From positions 1 through 64,000 of the forward strand of contig JAJFVL010000008.1 of the NCBI GenBank assembly GCA_021371855.1: a stretch of 64,000 bases of DNA, given 5' to 3'. Positions 51,048 to 59,597 of the stretch are shown piece after piece. The DNA comes from Bacteroidales bacterium. GTDB lineage: Bacteria; Bacteroidota; Bacteroidia; Bacteroidales; VadinHA17. A program made the position numbers and the translations under genes. The notes below the pieces were generated by a model, which saw only the letters and a list, made by a program, of their open reading frames with translations, made no database searches and was not told the origin of the DNA. Each line of letters starts with the position of its first letter. Positions within the stretch are counted from its first letter, which is position 1.

Positions 51048-53084
51048 GTGAATAATCCGCTTCTTCAGAACTGGGATGCTCCATTCGGGGCTCCTCCTTT
51101 TCCGTTAATCAAACCATCTCATTTCAAACCGGCAGTTGAAGTGGCAATTGAATCTGCTTCGGAAGAAATAAAAGCAATAGCCGAAAACACGGAGTTGCCG
51201 GATTTTGAAAATACTATCGCCAGGCTTGAAAGGTCAGGAGAGACACTTGGAAAGATATCCTCAATCCTCTTCAACCTTAACAGCGCTGAAACCAATAAGG
51301 ATCTGCAGGCGGCTGCCCGGGATGTATCTCCTCTTCTCACACGTTTCTCAAACGATATCACTCTGAATGAAAAACTTTTTGAAAAAATAAAAAGAGTCTA
51401 TGAATCGAGGGAAACTTCAGCTCTGAATACGGAACAAAAGATACTTACCGAAAAGAAATACCGAAGCTTCATTCTTGGTGGGGCCGGATTAAAGGAAGTT
51501 GATAAAAAACGGTTCAGGGAGATATCTGAAGAGCTTTCAACGCTTTCACTTAAGTTTGATGAGAATGTCCTTGAAGAGACCAATTCCTTTGAACTTCATA
51601 TTACAGAAAAAGCCGATCTTGCCGGGCTTCCTGAAAGCCTGACGGAAGCAGCTGCGGCAGAGGCTGCAAGCAGGAACAAAAAGGGATGGGTGTTTACCCT
51701 CCATTTCCCGAGCTATGTGCCTTTCATGCAATATTCCGAAAGAAGAGATCTGCGTGAGAAGATGCTCAGGGCATACTCTTCACGGGCCTTCAGAGGGAAT
51801 GAATCCGATAACAGAAATATTATACTCAGAATAGTCAATCTTCGCCTGGAAATCAGCAAAATATTGGGATTCAGTACTTTTGCCGAGATGATACTCGGCG
51901 ACCGGATGGCTGACACTCCTGAAAAGGTCCTGAATTTCCTTGAAGAACTTTACAGAGCATCAAAACCAGCTGCTTTAAGGGACTTTGAGAATATAAAAAA
52001 ATTTGCTGCAGAAGCCGGTCATAAAGGTGCTGTTGAGCGCTGGGACTGGGCATACTATTCGGAAAAGCTAAAGAAAAAGCTATTTGAAATCGATGACGAG
52101 ATTCTCAGACCTTATTTCAGTCTTGAGAAAGTTGAGAATGCAATTTTCGGTCTTGCCACATCGCTTTACGGGATAAAGTTTATTAAAACTGATAAAATTC
52201 CCGTTTATCATCCCGAAGTAAAAACATATGAAATATACGATAGTGATGGTTCATTTCTTTCGCTTCTCTATATTGATTACCATCCCAGACCGGGAAAAAG
52301 CGGAGGGGCATGGATGACCTCATACAGGGAGCAGCGAAATGAAGAGGCAAAAGAAGTACGGCCATTTATATCTATTGTAACAAACTTTACCAGACCTTCT
52401 GAAACAAGACCTTCCCTCCTTTCTTTTAATGAACTTACGACCTTTCTGCACGAATTCGGACATTCGTTGCACGGGATGCTCACAAAATGTACATATGAGA
52501 GTTTGTCTGGCACAAATGTTCCGAGGGATTTTGTAGAATTGCCGTCGCAATTCATGGAAAATTTTGCTTTTGAAAAGGAGTGGCTCGATACGTGGGCTTC
52601 ACATTATGAAACCGGAGAAAAAATTCCTGATGAAATAATTAAGAAAATAAAGGAAGCCTCAGCATATAACGAAGGATACTCCTGTTACCGGCAATTGAGT
52701 TTTGGTTTTCTCGATATGGCATGGCATACCATAACTAATCGTACTGAAACTAATATTGCTGATTTCGAATCATCGGTCATGGCGAAAACCGAGTTATTCC
52801 CTGTTATTGAGGGAACAAACATGAGCGCCTCCTTCAGCCATATTTTCGGAGGTGGTTATGCAGCGGGATATTATGGATATAAATGGGCCGAGGTTCTTGA
52901 TGCCGATGCGTTCAGCTATTTTAAAGAGACCGGAATATTCAACAAAGAAACAGCAGCTTCGTTCCGTAAGAACATTCTTGAAAAAGGAGGAACCGACAAA
53001 CCGGGTAAACTTTATGTCAGCTTCAGGGGCAAAGAGCCATCAATTGATGCGCTTCTTGAAAGAAGCGGACTAAATAAATTGTGA
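51048..53084 (+). CDS. M3 family metallopeptidase (oligopeptidase A/Dcp-like)
   Basis: A 678-residue zinc oligopeptidase. The metal site HEFGH is in LTTFLHEFGHSLHGML (about residue 470), with the third ligand Glu in NFAFEKEW further on. SFSHIFGGGYAAGYYGYKWAEVLDADAF is the conserved C-terminal region. It has no signal peptide, so it is likely cytoplasmic, degrading small peptides. The chosen start is GTG. It is convergent with a papain-like protease gene 15 bases away. Confidence 0.92.
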   Translation: MNNPLLQNWDAPFGAPPFPLIKPSHFKPAVEVAIESASEEIKAIAENTELPDFENTIARLERSGETLGKISSILFNLNSAETNKDLQAAARDVSPLLTRFSNDITLNEKLFEKIKRVYESRETSALNTEQKILTEKKYRSFILGGAGLKEVDKKRFREISEELSTLSLKFDENVLEETNSFELHITEKADLAGLPESLTEAAAAEAASRNKKGWVFTLHFPSYVPFMQYSERRDLREKMLRAYSSRAFRGNESDNRNIILRIVNLRLEISKILGFSTFAEMILGDRMADTPEKVLNFLEELYRASKPAALRDFENIKKFAAEAGHKGAVERWDWAYYSEKLKKKLFEIDDEILRPYFSLEKVENAIFGLATSLYGIKFIKTDKIPVYHPEVKTYEIYDSDGSFLSLLYIDYHPRPGKSGGAWMTSYREQRNEEAKEVRPFISIVTNFTRPSETRPSLLSFNELTTFLHEFGHSLHGMLTKCTYESLSGTNVPRDFVELPSQFMENFAFEKEWLDTWASHYETGEKIPDEIIKKIKEASAYNEGYSCYRQLSFGFLDMAWHTITNRTETNIADFESSVMAKTELFPVIEGTNMSASFSHIFGGGYAAGYYGYKWAEVLDADAFSYFKETGIFNKETAASFRKNILEKGGTDKPGKLYVSFRGKEPSIDALLERSGLNKL

Positions 53085-53099
53085 TACCACAGGATATTT

Positions 53100-54023
53100 C
53101 TAAAGCCCGAACTGTTTTGAATCTACCCACTCCATACTTAGAAGTGACCAGAAATCCATTGCCAGCTCATTAAGTACATAATCGTAAGGCAGCCATCCAT
53201 AGCCTTTTTCACCCCATGAATCGCCCCAGGAGTTTCTTATCAGCAGGGCACCTTTAGTTTCTTTCTTACACTTGAGATTTTTGATCTTCTTTTCATCATC
53301 ATAGCCCACTGCAACTACTGCGTGGCCCCATTCAGCCGACTCCCCCTCGCAGGGATAAGGAATACCTCCCGGGACATTCGTATTATCGAACGACGGAAAA
53401 CCCCAGAAACCAAACATAGACGGGATCCCGGCTTCAAGATATTTCTTCAATGATTCAAGAACCTCTGCTCTACTGACACTCCTTCGTCGGTCGGTACCTA
53501 CGGCCTGTGGATCGTGACTGAAATATTTCAATGCTTCGTAATTATTTGCAACTGAATAGACGAAAGCATCCGGTTCCTTATCAAAATCATCAACATTGTA
53601 GGGCCAGTATTTCTCGGCAGGTACGCCACAAAGTACAAGTGCTCCCATTGTGCACCTGAGCCATCCTCCCGCATCGCCTGTTACCTGCATTAAATTACGG
53701 GTGGTTTTATACAGGAACAGACGCGAAGCTTCAATATGTTTGTCAAAAGCACGTTTTTCGTAATATTCGACTATTCCCACACCAGCATGGGCTGTACAGG
53801 AACCTATGCTTCCCTGATTCTCCACCGGAGTGCACCACTGCCGCAGATCAACTGATGACGGAACCTTCAGATTTCGTGAACCGATACCAAGTTTTTTGCT
53901 CATTGCTTTAATCTCCTTCTGTTCCTGAGTATAATCACGAAAATCGGGCATTGGTGGAAGCCAACCGGTTCCGATAATCTGATTTGTACCGGGCAGTACT
54001 AATTTTCCATATAATGATTCCAT
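53100..54023 (-). CDS. C1 papain-family cysteine peptidase
   Basis: A 307-residue papain-like protease. The Gln-Cys pair is in VENQGSIGSCTAHAG (about residue 78), the catalytic His in EWGHAVVAVGYD (about 230), and the Asn in LLIRNSWGDSWGEKGYG. No signal peptide or long propeptide is visible; the N-terminus has TGWLPPMPDFRDY, typical of bacterial C1 proteins. Bacterial members of this group are often intracellular or exported by other means. It follows a small lipoprotein gene by 25 bases on the same strand, so they may be co-transcribed. Confidence 0.85.
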   Translation of the reverse strand: MESLYGKLVLPGTNQIIGTGWLPPMPDFRDYTQEQKEIKAMSKKLGIGSRNLKVPSSVDLRQWCTPVENQGSIGSCTAHAGVGIVEYYEKRAFDKHIEASRLFLYKTTRNLMQVTGDAGGWLRCTMGALVLCGVPAEKYWPYNVDDFDKEPDAFVYSVANNYEALKYFSHDPQAVGTDRRRSVSRAEVLESLKKYLEAGIPSMFGFWGFPSFDNTNVPGGIPYPCEGESAEWGHAVVAVGYDDEKKIKNLKCKKETKGALLIRNSWGDSWGEKGYGWLPYDYVLNELAMDFWSLLSMEWVDSKQFGL

Positions 54024-54048
54024 TTTTCATTCCCTCCATTATTTATAT

Positions 54049-54537
54049 TCAATTTATTTCGATTTTCTTCATGACTGTTCCACTGCCTCCAATAATAATT
54101 TCATATAACTCCATATTTATCGCAGAAGAACTGACTGCAGGCATCTTTGCAAGTGCTTTCAATTCTGTAATTGCATCTTTACCTTCTGATACCAGCTCTG
54201 CAAGAGCCTCAGTCGTTCTGGCAATCTTTGAATCAGATGACATTCCTAACGAACTGATTGAGCCGTCCTTAAGTTTTATCTCAACCCTCCCTGAACCGAG
54301 GCCACCATTGATAACCATATAATGTGGATTAGCAAGATCGGGTAAATACACAAATGTTGCTTTAATAATCCTTCTGTCTTCTGAATTTCTTTCGACAAGC
54401 AGATATGGCTTTTCGGTATAATACTTTAGCCCTGAATTTTCAGACAAGCCTGAGTTTGAATAGAATTTCACAGGTGTACACCCTGAAAGGAGAAAAATAA
54501 TTAAGCCAGTGATCACAACAAGAAAATGATTTTTCAT
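54049..54537 (-). CDS. small lipoprotein of unknown function
   Basis: A 162-residue lipoprotein with signal MKNHFLVVITGLIIFLLSGC (Cys20 as lipidation site). The mature part contains a beta-rich core (LLVERNSEDRRIIKATFVYLPD, GRVEIKLKDGSISSLG) and a helical C-terminal part. I do not recognise it. It precedes the C1 peptidase gene by 25 bases and could share its transcript. Confidence 0.65.
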   Translation of the reverse strand: MKNHFLVVITGLIIFLLSGCTPVKFYSNSGLSENSGLKYYTEKPYLLVERNSEDRRIIKATFVYLPDLANPHYMVINGGLGSGRVEIKLKDGSISSLGMSSDSKIARTTEALAELVSEGKDAITELKALAKMPAVSSSAINMELYEIIIGGSGTVMKKIEIN

Positions 54538-54954
54538 GATGATGTTTATTTTTATTTATAATCAGAACAAAAAAAGATTCAATCCTTTGCAGCCTCCTGA
54601 AGTTGTGAAGACACAAAAACTAAAACTGACAGGCTTTCCCGAAATTTTATGTTCTCCTTATATAACCATCTATCAGAGTTGTACTTTCATTAATAAAATT
54701 AAGAAATTATTTATTATCAGCCAAATCTGATAATATATTGAACAAAACAAAAGGAAATCTTGCTAACCACTGAGTTTAACAGAATTGACCACGATTTTCG
54801 CTGAGTTATTCACGGGGGTTGTGATGTTCTCTGTACTCTAAGTTCTATGCCGTTGCGCCGTTGTGCCGTTATGCCGTTATACCGTTGTGCCGTTGTGCCG
54901 TTGCGCCGTTGCGCCATTATGCCGTTGTGCCGTTGCGCCGTTGCGCCGTTTCTC
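54538..54954. other. spacer between two minus-strand genes, ends in tandem repeats
   Basis: 417 bases. The left 310 bases are AT-rich with nothing recognised. The last 100 bases are the 8-bp repeat described separately. Apparent ORFs in this stretch are made by the repeat. Confidence 0.6.
54849..54951. repeat. 8-bp tandem repeat (about 12.5 units)
   Basis: GCCGTTGC-type units run from 54849 to 54951, with variants GCCGTTGT, GCCGTTAT, ACCGTTGT and GCCATTAT. The period of 8 is not a multiple of three, so it is not coding. It ends 3 bases from the stop codon of the YejK-like gene (read on the minus strand, directly after it). Confidence 0.9.
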
Positions 54955-55995
54955 CTATGATTCTTCTTCGTAATAGATCTTATAGAACTTCCTTCCGATA
55001 TCGTCTACGCCCTGTTCAATCAGTGCACGGTTACCATGAACATAAATGTGAAAATTCTTATCGAGCTTGATGACACTTTTAAATACTCTTGATTGCTTCT
55101 TGACTGCCGATCCGGAAATGGCAAAATTATCGGAGAATTCGATCTCCTGTTCTTTCTGGTAATCCTGTTTATACTGGTTGAAACTTTGAATCACCTCTGG
55201 CTGAGCAATGACCTCATTGGTGAAATCATTCATATCGAAATTGTCTTTCTCCCTGAAGAACTTAACCGACTTATTCAGCAGATCAATCTGATCGGCTTTC
55301 GACACATCAAACTGCTGCGGGAACTCATTAGTTACGAAGTTTTTACAAAGGGTCAGCACATTACTGGTATTATAATATTCATCTTTCCGCTGCCGTACAT
55401 GTAAAAAATCATCGATCCAGTATTGCGCATCAGTTCCTTTGTTTGTGTTGTCAACAACAGCTACTATATATCCATTTTCTTTTTCGACATTGAAGATCAG
55501 ACAGCCTTTATCAAGCTTGTTTATGTTCACTCCATTATCACTCTCAAGCTCAAAACCATCATTAAAAGAATGTACCTTAAGAAAGGTGTCCTTATTCTCC
55601 GATTTGAATAGTCCCACTGCATCAGCTGTAATGCCGCCGATCGCACAATTCTTAAAATAAGCAGTATAAAACTCTCCGCTTTTGATCTTCGGATGAACGC
55701 TTTTCTCGTACAGATGCTTTGCCAGGTTTACCGATTGTTCGTAAATATTACCAGGATTTTCAAACACACTGCTGACATAGACAAATACCTCATTCATAGC
55801 AATATCACTTTCGTGATAGAAATTATAGTACTCTTCAGATTTAAAGGACGAAAGAAAATATTTTAATAAAATGAATTCCAATTTTCCACTAAGGTCAAGG
55901 GGGGTTTTTGAAAATGAAATAACCTCTTCTTCCGATTTCCGGCCGACTCTGTGTAAAACCAGATCAATCAATTGTGTATCCTCAAACTGCATCAT
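54955..55995 (-). CDS. nucleoid-associated protein, YejK/NdpA-like
   Basis: A protein of about 346 residues of the nucleoid-associated YejK family (NdpA). The N-terminus (FEDTQLIDLVLHRVGRKSEEE) and a central GCLIFNVEKENGYIVAVVDN strand are typical, and the FVTNEFPQQFDVSKADQIDLLNKSVKFF region matches the DNA-associated domain. The frame is open to 56022, but AGAAGGTG before the ATGs at 55995/55992 sets the start there. It may modulate chromatin or DNA exchange; the family is poorly understood. It lies alone, with tandem repeats directly at both ends. Confidence 0.78.
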   Translation of the reverse strand: MMQFEDTQLIDLVLHRVGRKSEEEVISFSKTPLDLSGKLEFILLKYFLSSFKSEEYYNFYHESDIAMNEVFVYVSSVFENPGNIYEQSVNLAKHLYEKSVHPKIKSGEFYTAYFKNCAIGGITADAVGLFKSENKDTFLKVHSFNDGFELESDNGVNINKLDKGCLIFNVEKENGYIVAVVDNTNKGTDAQYWIDDFLHVRQRKDEYYNTSNVLTLCKNFVTNEFPQQFDVSKADQIDLLNKSVKFFREKDNFDMNDFTNEVIAQPEVIQSFNQYKQDYQKEQEIEFSDNFAISGSAVKKQSRVFKSVIKLDKNFHIYVHGNRALIEQGVDDIGRKFYKIYYEEES

Positions 55996-56329
55996 ATCAC
56001 CTTCTGTTTTAAAGCTCCGCAAATATCCGTTAATTTCCGGCTGTCAGCAACAGCATCATGAGATAATAAATAAAAAATTTTTATTGGCTTAACGGCGCAA
56101 GGGCAAAAAGGCGTAAGGGCGAAAAGGCGCAAGGATTAAGAGGGATTAGGGATTAGGAATGAGGAATGAGGAATGAGGAGGATAGTAGGCTGAAAGACAA
56201 TATTCCAGGCAAGAATTAAAATATCAAACGCATAGAGATGGAATTTTTGGAACGAAGAATTTATTATTAAAATAATTTCTGCTTTATCTTTATATCATTT
56301 AATAAATAACGCAGTTCAATAATTTAAAC
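55996..56329. other. intergenic region with short tandem repeats
   Basis: 334 bases with no gene. It holds a 16-bp period repeat (GGCGCAAGGGCAAAAA, units from 56094, 56110 and 56126) and then GGAATGAG-type 8-bp units near 56155-56179. The last 100 bases are AT-rich and presumably carry the promoter of the ferritin-VIT gene. Confidence 0.6.
56094..56134. repeat. 16-bp tandem repeat
   Basis: Units begin at 56094, 56110 and 56126; each has GGCGYAAGG followed by an A-rich part. It is followed by an 8-bp GGAATGAG-type repeat to about 56180. Confidence 0.8.
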
Positions 56330-57193
56330 ATGGATAACAATATAATAAAATATGCAGTTTCAGCTCAGCGAACCGAAATCACTGAACATTTTATTTATCT
56401 GAAGCTTGCAGACAGGTGTAAGGATGAAAAAAATGCAAAAGTTTTAAGGACCATTGGCGAACAGGAATTGATTCATGCTCAATATTGGAAATCAAAAACC
56501 GGTCTGGATATCAAACCAGACAATTTTAAGATCATTCGTACTGTTTTCCTTGCACGTATTCTCGGGCTTACATTTGTTCTTAAACTGATGGAAAAGAGAG
56601 AAGGTACAGGCTCAAAACTATACTCCGATCTATCCACTGTTTTTCCGGAAGCAGGAAATTTATCAGAGGAAGAAAAAGTTCATGAAAAGGAAATTCTCAA
56701 TATGCTTGATGAAGAGAGTCTTCAATATGTCGGATCAATAGTACTCGGATTGAACGATGCACTGGTTGAGCTTACAGGGGCACTTGCCGGATTCACCCTG
56801 GCTTTGGGCGACACAAAACTGATATCTCTTGCCGGTCTTGTTACAGGAATATCTGCAGCCTTATCTATGGCTGCTTCAGATTATCTTTCTTCAAAAGCTG
56901 AAGGTGATCCAAGAGCTAAAAAATCTGCAGTTTATACCGGAATTTCTTACATAATTACGGTTTTTCTACTGATATTGCCCTTTCTGCTAATCACCAGCAA
57001 ATATGGCGCATTGGCTATAACACTTACAACCGCGGTATTCATTATCTTCTGCTTCAACTATTACATTTCCATGGCAAAGGATCTGAGCTTCAAACACCGG
57101 TTCCTTGAGATGACATGCATAAGCCTTGGAGTTGCATCATTCTCATTCTTTGTTGGCTTTTTATTGAAAACTTTGATGGGAATAGAATCATAG
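56330..57193 (+). CDS. ferritin-like domain fused to VIT1/CCC1 iron-manganese transporter
   Basis: A 287-residue protein. Residues 1-130 are a ferritin/rubrerythrin-like helix bundle with the acid/His ligands in [16 protein letters not shown] and [11 protein letters not shown]. The remainder is a VIT1/CCC1 domain with five predicted helices; the first holds [21 protein letters not shown] and the second [22 protein letters not shown]. The class includes the membrane-bound ferritin MbfA, which exports iron. It probably handles Fe2+ or Mn2+ detoxification. It is monocistronic; a 7-bp repeat starts at its stop codon. Confidence 0.85.
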   Translation: MDNNIIKYAVSAQRTEITEHFIYLKLADRCKDEKNAKVLRTIGEQELIHAQYWKSKTGLDIKPDNFKIIRTVFLARILGLTFVLKLMEKREGTGSKLYSDLSTVFPEAGNLSEEEKVHEKEILNMLDEESLQYVGSIVLGLNDALVELTGALAGFTLALGDTKLISLAGLVTGISAALSMAASDYLSSKAEGDPRAKKSAVYTGISYIITVFLLILPFLLITSKYGALAITLTTAVFIIFCFNYYISMAKDLSFKHRFLEMTCISLGVASFSFFVGFLLKTLMGIES

Positions 57194-57311
57194 GCGGAAG
57201 GCAGAAGGCGGAGGGCAGAAGGCAGAAGGCGGAGGGCAGAAGGCAGAAGGCAGAGGGCAGAGGGCTGAGGGCAGAGGGCTGAGGGCAGAGGGCTGAGGGC
57301 AGAGGGCTTAA
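57193..57311. repeat. 7-bp tandem repeat (17 units)
   Basis: GGCAGAA/GGCGGAG/GGCTGAG-type units run from 57193 to 57311. The first base is the final G of the TAG stop of the ferritin-VIT gene. Variants are ordered, with AA-ended units first and TGAG/CAGAG alternating at the end. Confidence 0.92.
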
Positions 57312-57422
57312 GGAAAAAGGCCGAAATCAATATTTTCTTTGGTTCAGATTCAATTTACTTTCATCATAATATAATTTTGATTTTAATGGTATGATGGAAC
57401 CGCACATGATTGAAAATTATAT

Positions 57423-58607
57423 TTATACGTGTTTGTGATTGCGTTCAATCATGCGGGTTTCATAGTATTTAAGTACATACATACGAAAAAAGATCAGTCC
57501 GGCAAAGCATACCAGGGAGCTTATCATGAAAATAGCTGATATGGAATAATGTTGAGCAATTAATCCTGCCATGATCATTCCGAATCCCATTCCAAGATCC
57601 AGTGCAGTATAAAGTGTTGAATTTGCTGCTCCCCTGTGTCCATCAGAAGCAAGATTATTCACCATTGACTGGAAAGTCGGGAATACGACACCAATACCAA
57701 ACCCGATAATGATTGCTGACAAATAGAATCCCATTGCATTTTTCACCGAAGCAAGTAATGGAAAGCTAATAATAAGCATAGTAATACAAATTGTCAATAT
57801 TCTCCCAGGGCCATTTTTATCAAACACTCTTCCGGCTGCAAACCGCGAAGAGGCAATCCCAACAGCGAAAATCAGAAAGAACAGAGAAGAGTTCTGTATT
57901 CCTATCTCGCGCCCATACAATGCAATAAACGAAAGCAACCCACCGTAAGTAATCATCACTATCAGCAGGTTTAAGGATGGGAGTACCGAGTTTTTATCGA
58001 ACATATTTTTGCTGTTAAACTGTATATGTCTGCCAACAAGAAATCTTTTACGAAGATGTATAGTATATGCACATGCCAGACTTGCAAGGCTGATGAAAAG
58101 GCCTGATAAAAACATGGCTGTAAATCCCCACTGGTGGCAGATAAATAATCCGATGACCGGCCCTACTGCCATCGCCATTGTTGTCGATAATGCAAAATAG
58201 CCGATGCCTTCTCCCCTTTTCGACTTCGGAATTATATCGACAGCAATGGTTGATCCTGAAATAGTTGTAAAGCCCCATGTAAGTCCCTGAGCAAAACGAA
58301 GTAAAATTATTGATGTAATGGTAATGGCAACCAAATACCCTGCAAATAGCAACGAATAGATCACCATGGCCGATAAATAGACCATCCGGCGACTAAATTT
58401 ATCGAGTGTAAATCCTGAAAAAGGCCTTATCAGAACCGATGCTATGGTGTAAGCTGCAACAGTAACTCCTACCTGGCTTTTTGTAGCATGAAGCTCGCTT
58501 ACTAAATATACCGGTAACGCCGAAATGACTGCATAATAAGTGATGTACATCAAAAAATTAGAAACAATAACAAGAATAAAATCCTTATTCCAAATCCTCT
58601 CATCCAT
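57423..58607 (-). CDS. MFS transporter
   Basis: A 394-residue major facilitator with twelve predicted helices. The TM2-3 motif is SGFTLDKFSRR and the counterpart in the second half is AGRVFDKNGPGR. The N-terminal half resembles drug/sugar exporters of the YfcJ/AraJ type. The frame is open to a TTG at 58640, but ATG at 58607 with GTAGGGAT before it is the better start. The substrate is not known. It is a single gene. Confidence 0.85.
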   Translation of the reverse strand: MDERIWNKDFILVIVSNFLMYITYYAVISALPVYLVSELHATKSQVGVTVAAYTIASVLIRPFSGFTLDKFSRRMVYLSAMVIYSLLFAGYLVAITITSIILLRFAQGLTWGFTTISGSTIAVDIIPKSKRGEGIGYFALSTTMAMAVGPVIGLFICHQWGFTAMFLSGLFISLASLACAYTIHLRKRFLVGRHIQFNSKNMFDKNSVLPSLNLLIVMITYGGLLSFIALYGREIGIQNSSLFFLIFAVGIASSRFAAGRVFDKNGPGRILTICITMLIISFPLLASVKNAMGFYLSAIIIGFGIGVVFPTFQSMVNNLASDGHRGAANSTLYTALDLGMGFGMIMAGLIAQHYSISAIFMISSLVCFAGLIFFRMYVLKYYETRMIERNHKHV

Positions 58608-58753
58608 ATCCCTACTACTTTGTAAAAAACGAAGCGGCAAAGATATTTAATAATTATCCCGGGTGTTCAGCTGTAATATTAAAAGAATGAACCTTCACTA
58701 AAACCGACTGGGGAATGCTATAAATTATAAATAAGGTCTTCAGTTATAACATG

Positions 58754-59077
58754 CTATTTCTTCTTTTGATATTTCATCAGGAGATGAATAATATATGCAA
58801 TCAGTGCAATAACAGCAGCTCCAACCAGGATTGTGACAATTACTTTATTATGTATTATTGAAAAAACAACAGCCGCTAAAATGACACTAACTGAAATAAT
58901 TATTATGTCATGGAAAGTCAATTGAGTTTTCTTTCCAAAGCTGACAATAACATAAGCAATGAAAATGATCAGTCCCAAAATCATGAACATACCAGGGAGT
59001 GGTAATCCGGTTAATTTCAATATCAGTCCCGTCAGGAAAACTGCAATTGCTATTGTAAGTAAAATCGATTTTTTCAT
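58754..59077 (-). CDS. small hydrophobic membrane protein
   Basis: A 107-residue protein with four predicted membrane helices (about 4-22, 28-46, 58-76 and 80-100) and a basic C-terminus (YQKKK). The first pair (MKKSILLTIAIAVFLTGLILKL, MFMILGLIIFIAYVIV) faintly resembles the GldL-type N-terminal hairpin, but no diagnostic motif is visible. It lies 147 bases upstream of the MFS gene on the same strand, so a joint transcript is possible. Confidence 0.6.
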   Translation of the reverse strand: MKKSILLTIAIAVFLTGLILKLTGLPLPGMFMILGLIIFIAYVIVSFGKKTQLTFHDIIIISVSVILAAVVFSIIHNKVIVTILVGAAVIALIAYIIHLLMKYQKKK

Positions 59078-59597
59078 TTTAATGCAGATTAAATATGTTG
59101 TAATTAAACCTTAATTGAATTTTTCATGAATAATTCTCTTATGTAACTATTTTTGTTATTTCACTTGACAACTGAATTTTTCAATGCTGAAGGACTACTT
59201 TGACAGATTGAAAAATCAACATGTTTTTACCCTTAATCCTTAAAGGGAACATGTTGATTTTTCAGCTTTTCACCCTTTAGGGTCGGGGTAAAAAAAGCTG
59301 AAAAATAACAACTTCATTAACCTGTCAAAGAAGTAATAATATCTGCTTTTTTATACGAATTTACGGTTAATCAGGGAATAAACGGCAAAAAATCACTTTA
59401 AAATTGTAAAGTTAAAAAGTCAATTAATGTCTAAGAAGATTTTAGAATGTAAGATGACAGCTATGACCATAAACCCTGAACATAAACCGATTGCCGGTAC
59501 CAGTAGAAATGATAATTATACTATATTTACCCCTGTCTTTCTAATCATTGACAAAAAATTTTATATTGCAATCTATCAATACATTAACTACTAAGAT
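59078..59597. other. divergent intergenic region before purL
   Basis: 520 bases without a gene between a minus-strand and a plus-strand gene. It contains the second quasi-palindromic element (59209-59306). The right part, 59400-59597, is AT-rich and should hold the purL promoter; I saw no definite TAnnTTTG element and no recognisable riboswitch. Confidence 0.6.
59209..59306. repeat. quasi-palindromic double stem-loop element, copy B
   Basis: Stem 1 pairs 59209-59225 with 59248-59264 (17 bp, perfect). Stem 2 pairs 59257-59270 with 59293-59306 (14 bp, perfect). As in copy A, the arms overlap and both loops are 22 nt: loop 1 begins TTTACCC and ends AAAGGG; loop 2 is CACCCTTTAGGG then GGGGTAAA. 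The arms (AAAAATCAACATGTT; AAAAGCTGAAAAAT) have no relation to those of copy A. Confidence 0.88.

Noticed and set aside
54861..55070. Small cysteine/arginine-rich ORF (CRYAVIPLCRCAV...)
   Set aside because: Produced by the frame-rotating 8-bp tandem repeat and overlapping the YejK-like gene; not a plausible protein.
57061..57330. Minus-strand ORF with repeated LPSAL units
   Set aside because: It is the complement of the 7-bp repeat plus the end of the ferritin-VIT gene; a repeat artefact.
59500..59597. Purine riboswitch or sigma-70-like promoter before purL
   Set aside because: TTGACA-like and AT-rich words are present, but no conserved riboswitch core and no convincing -7 element in the Bacteroidota style.
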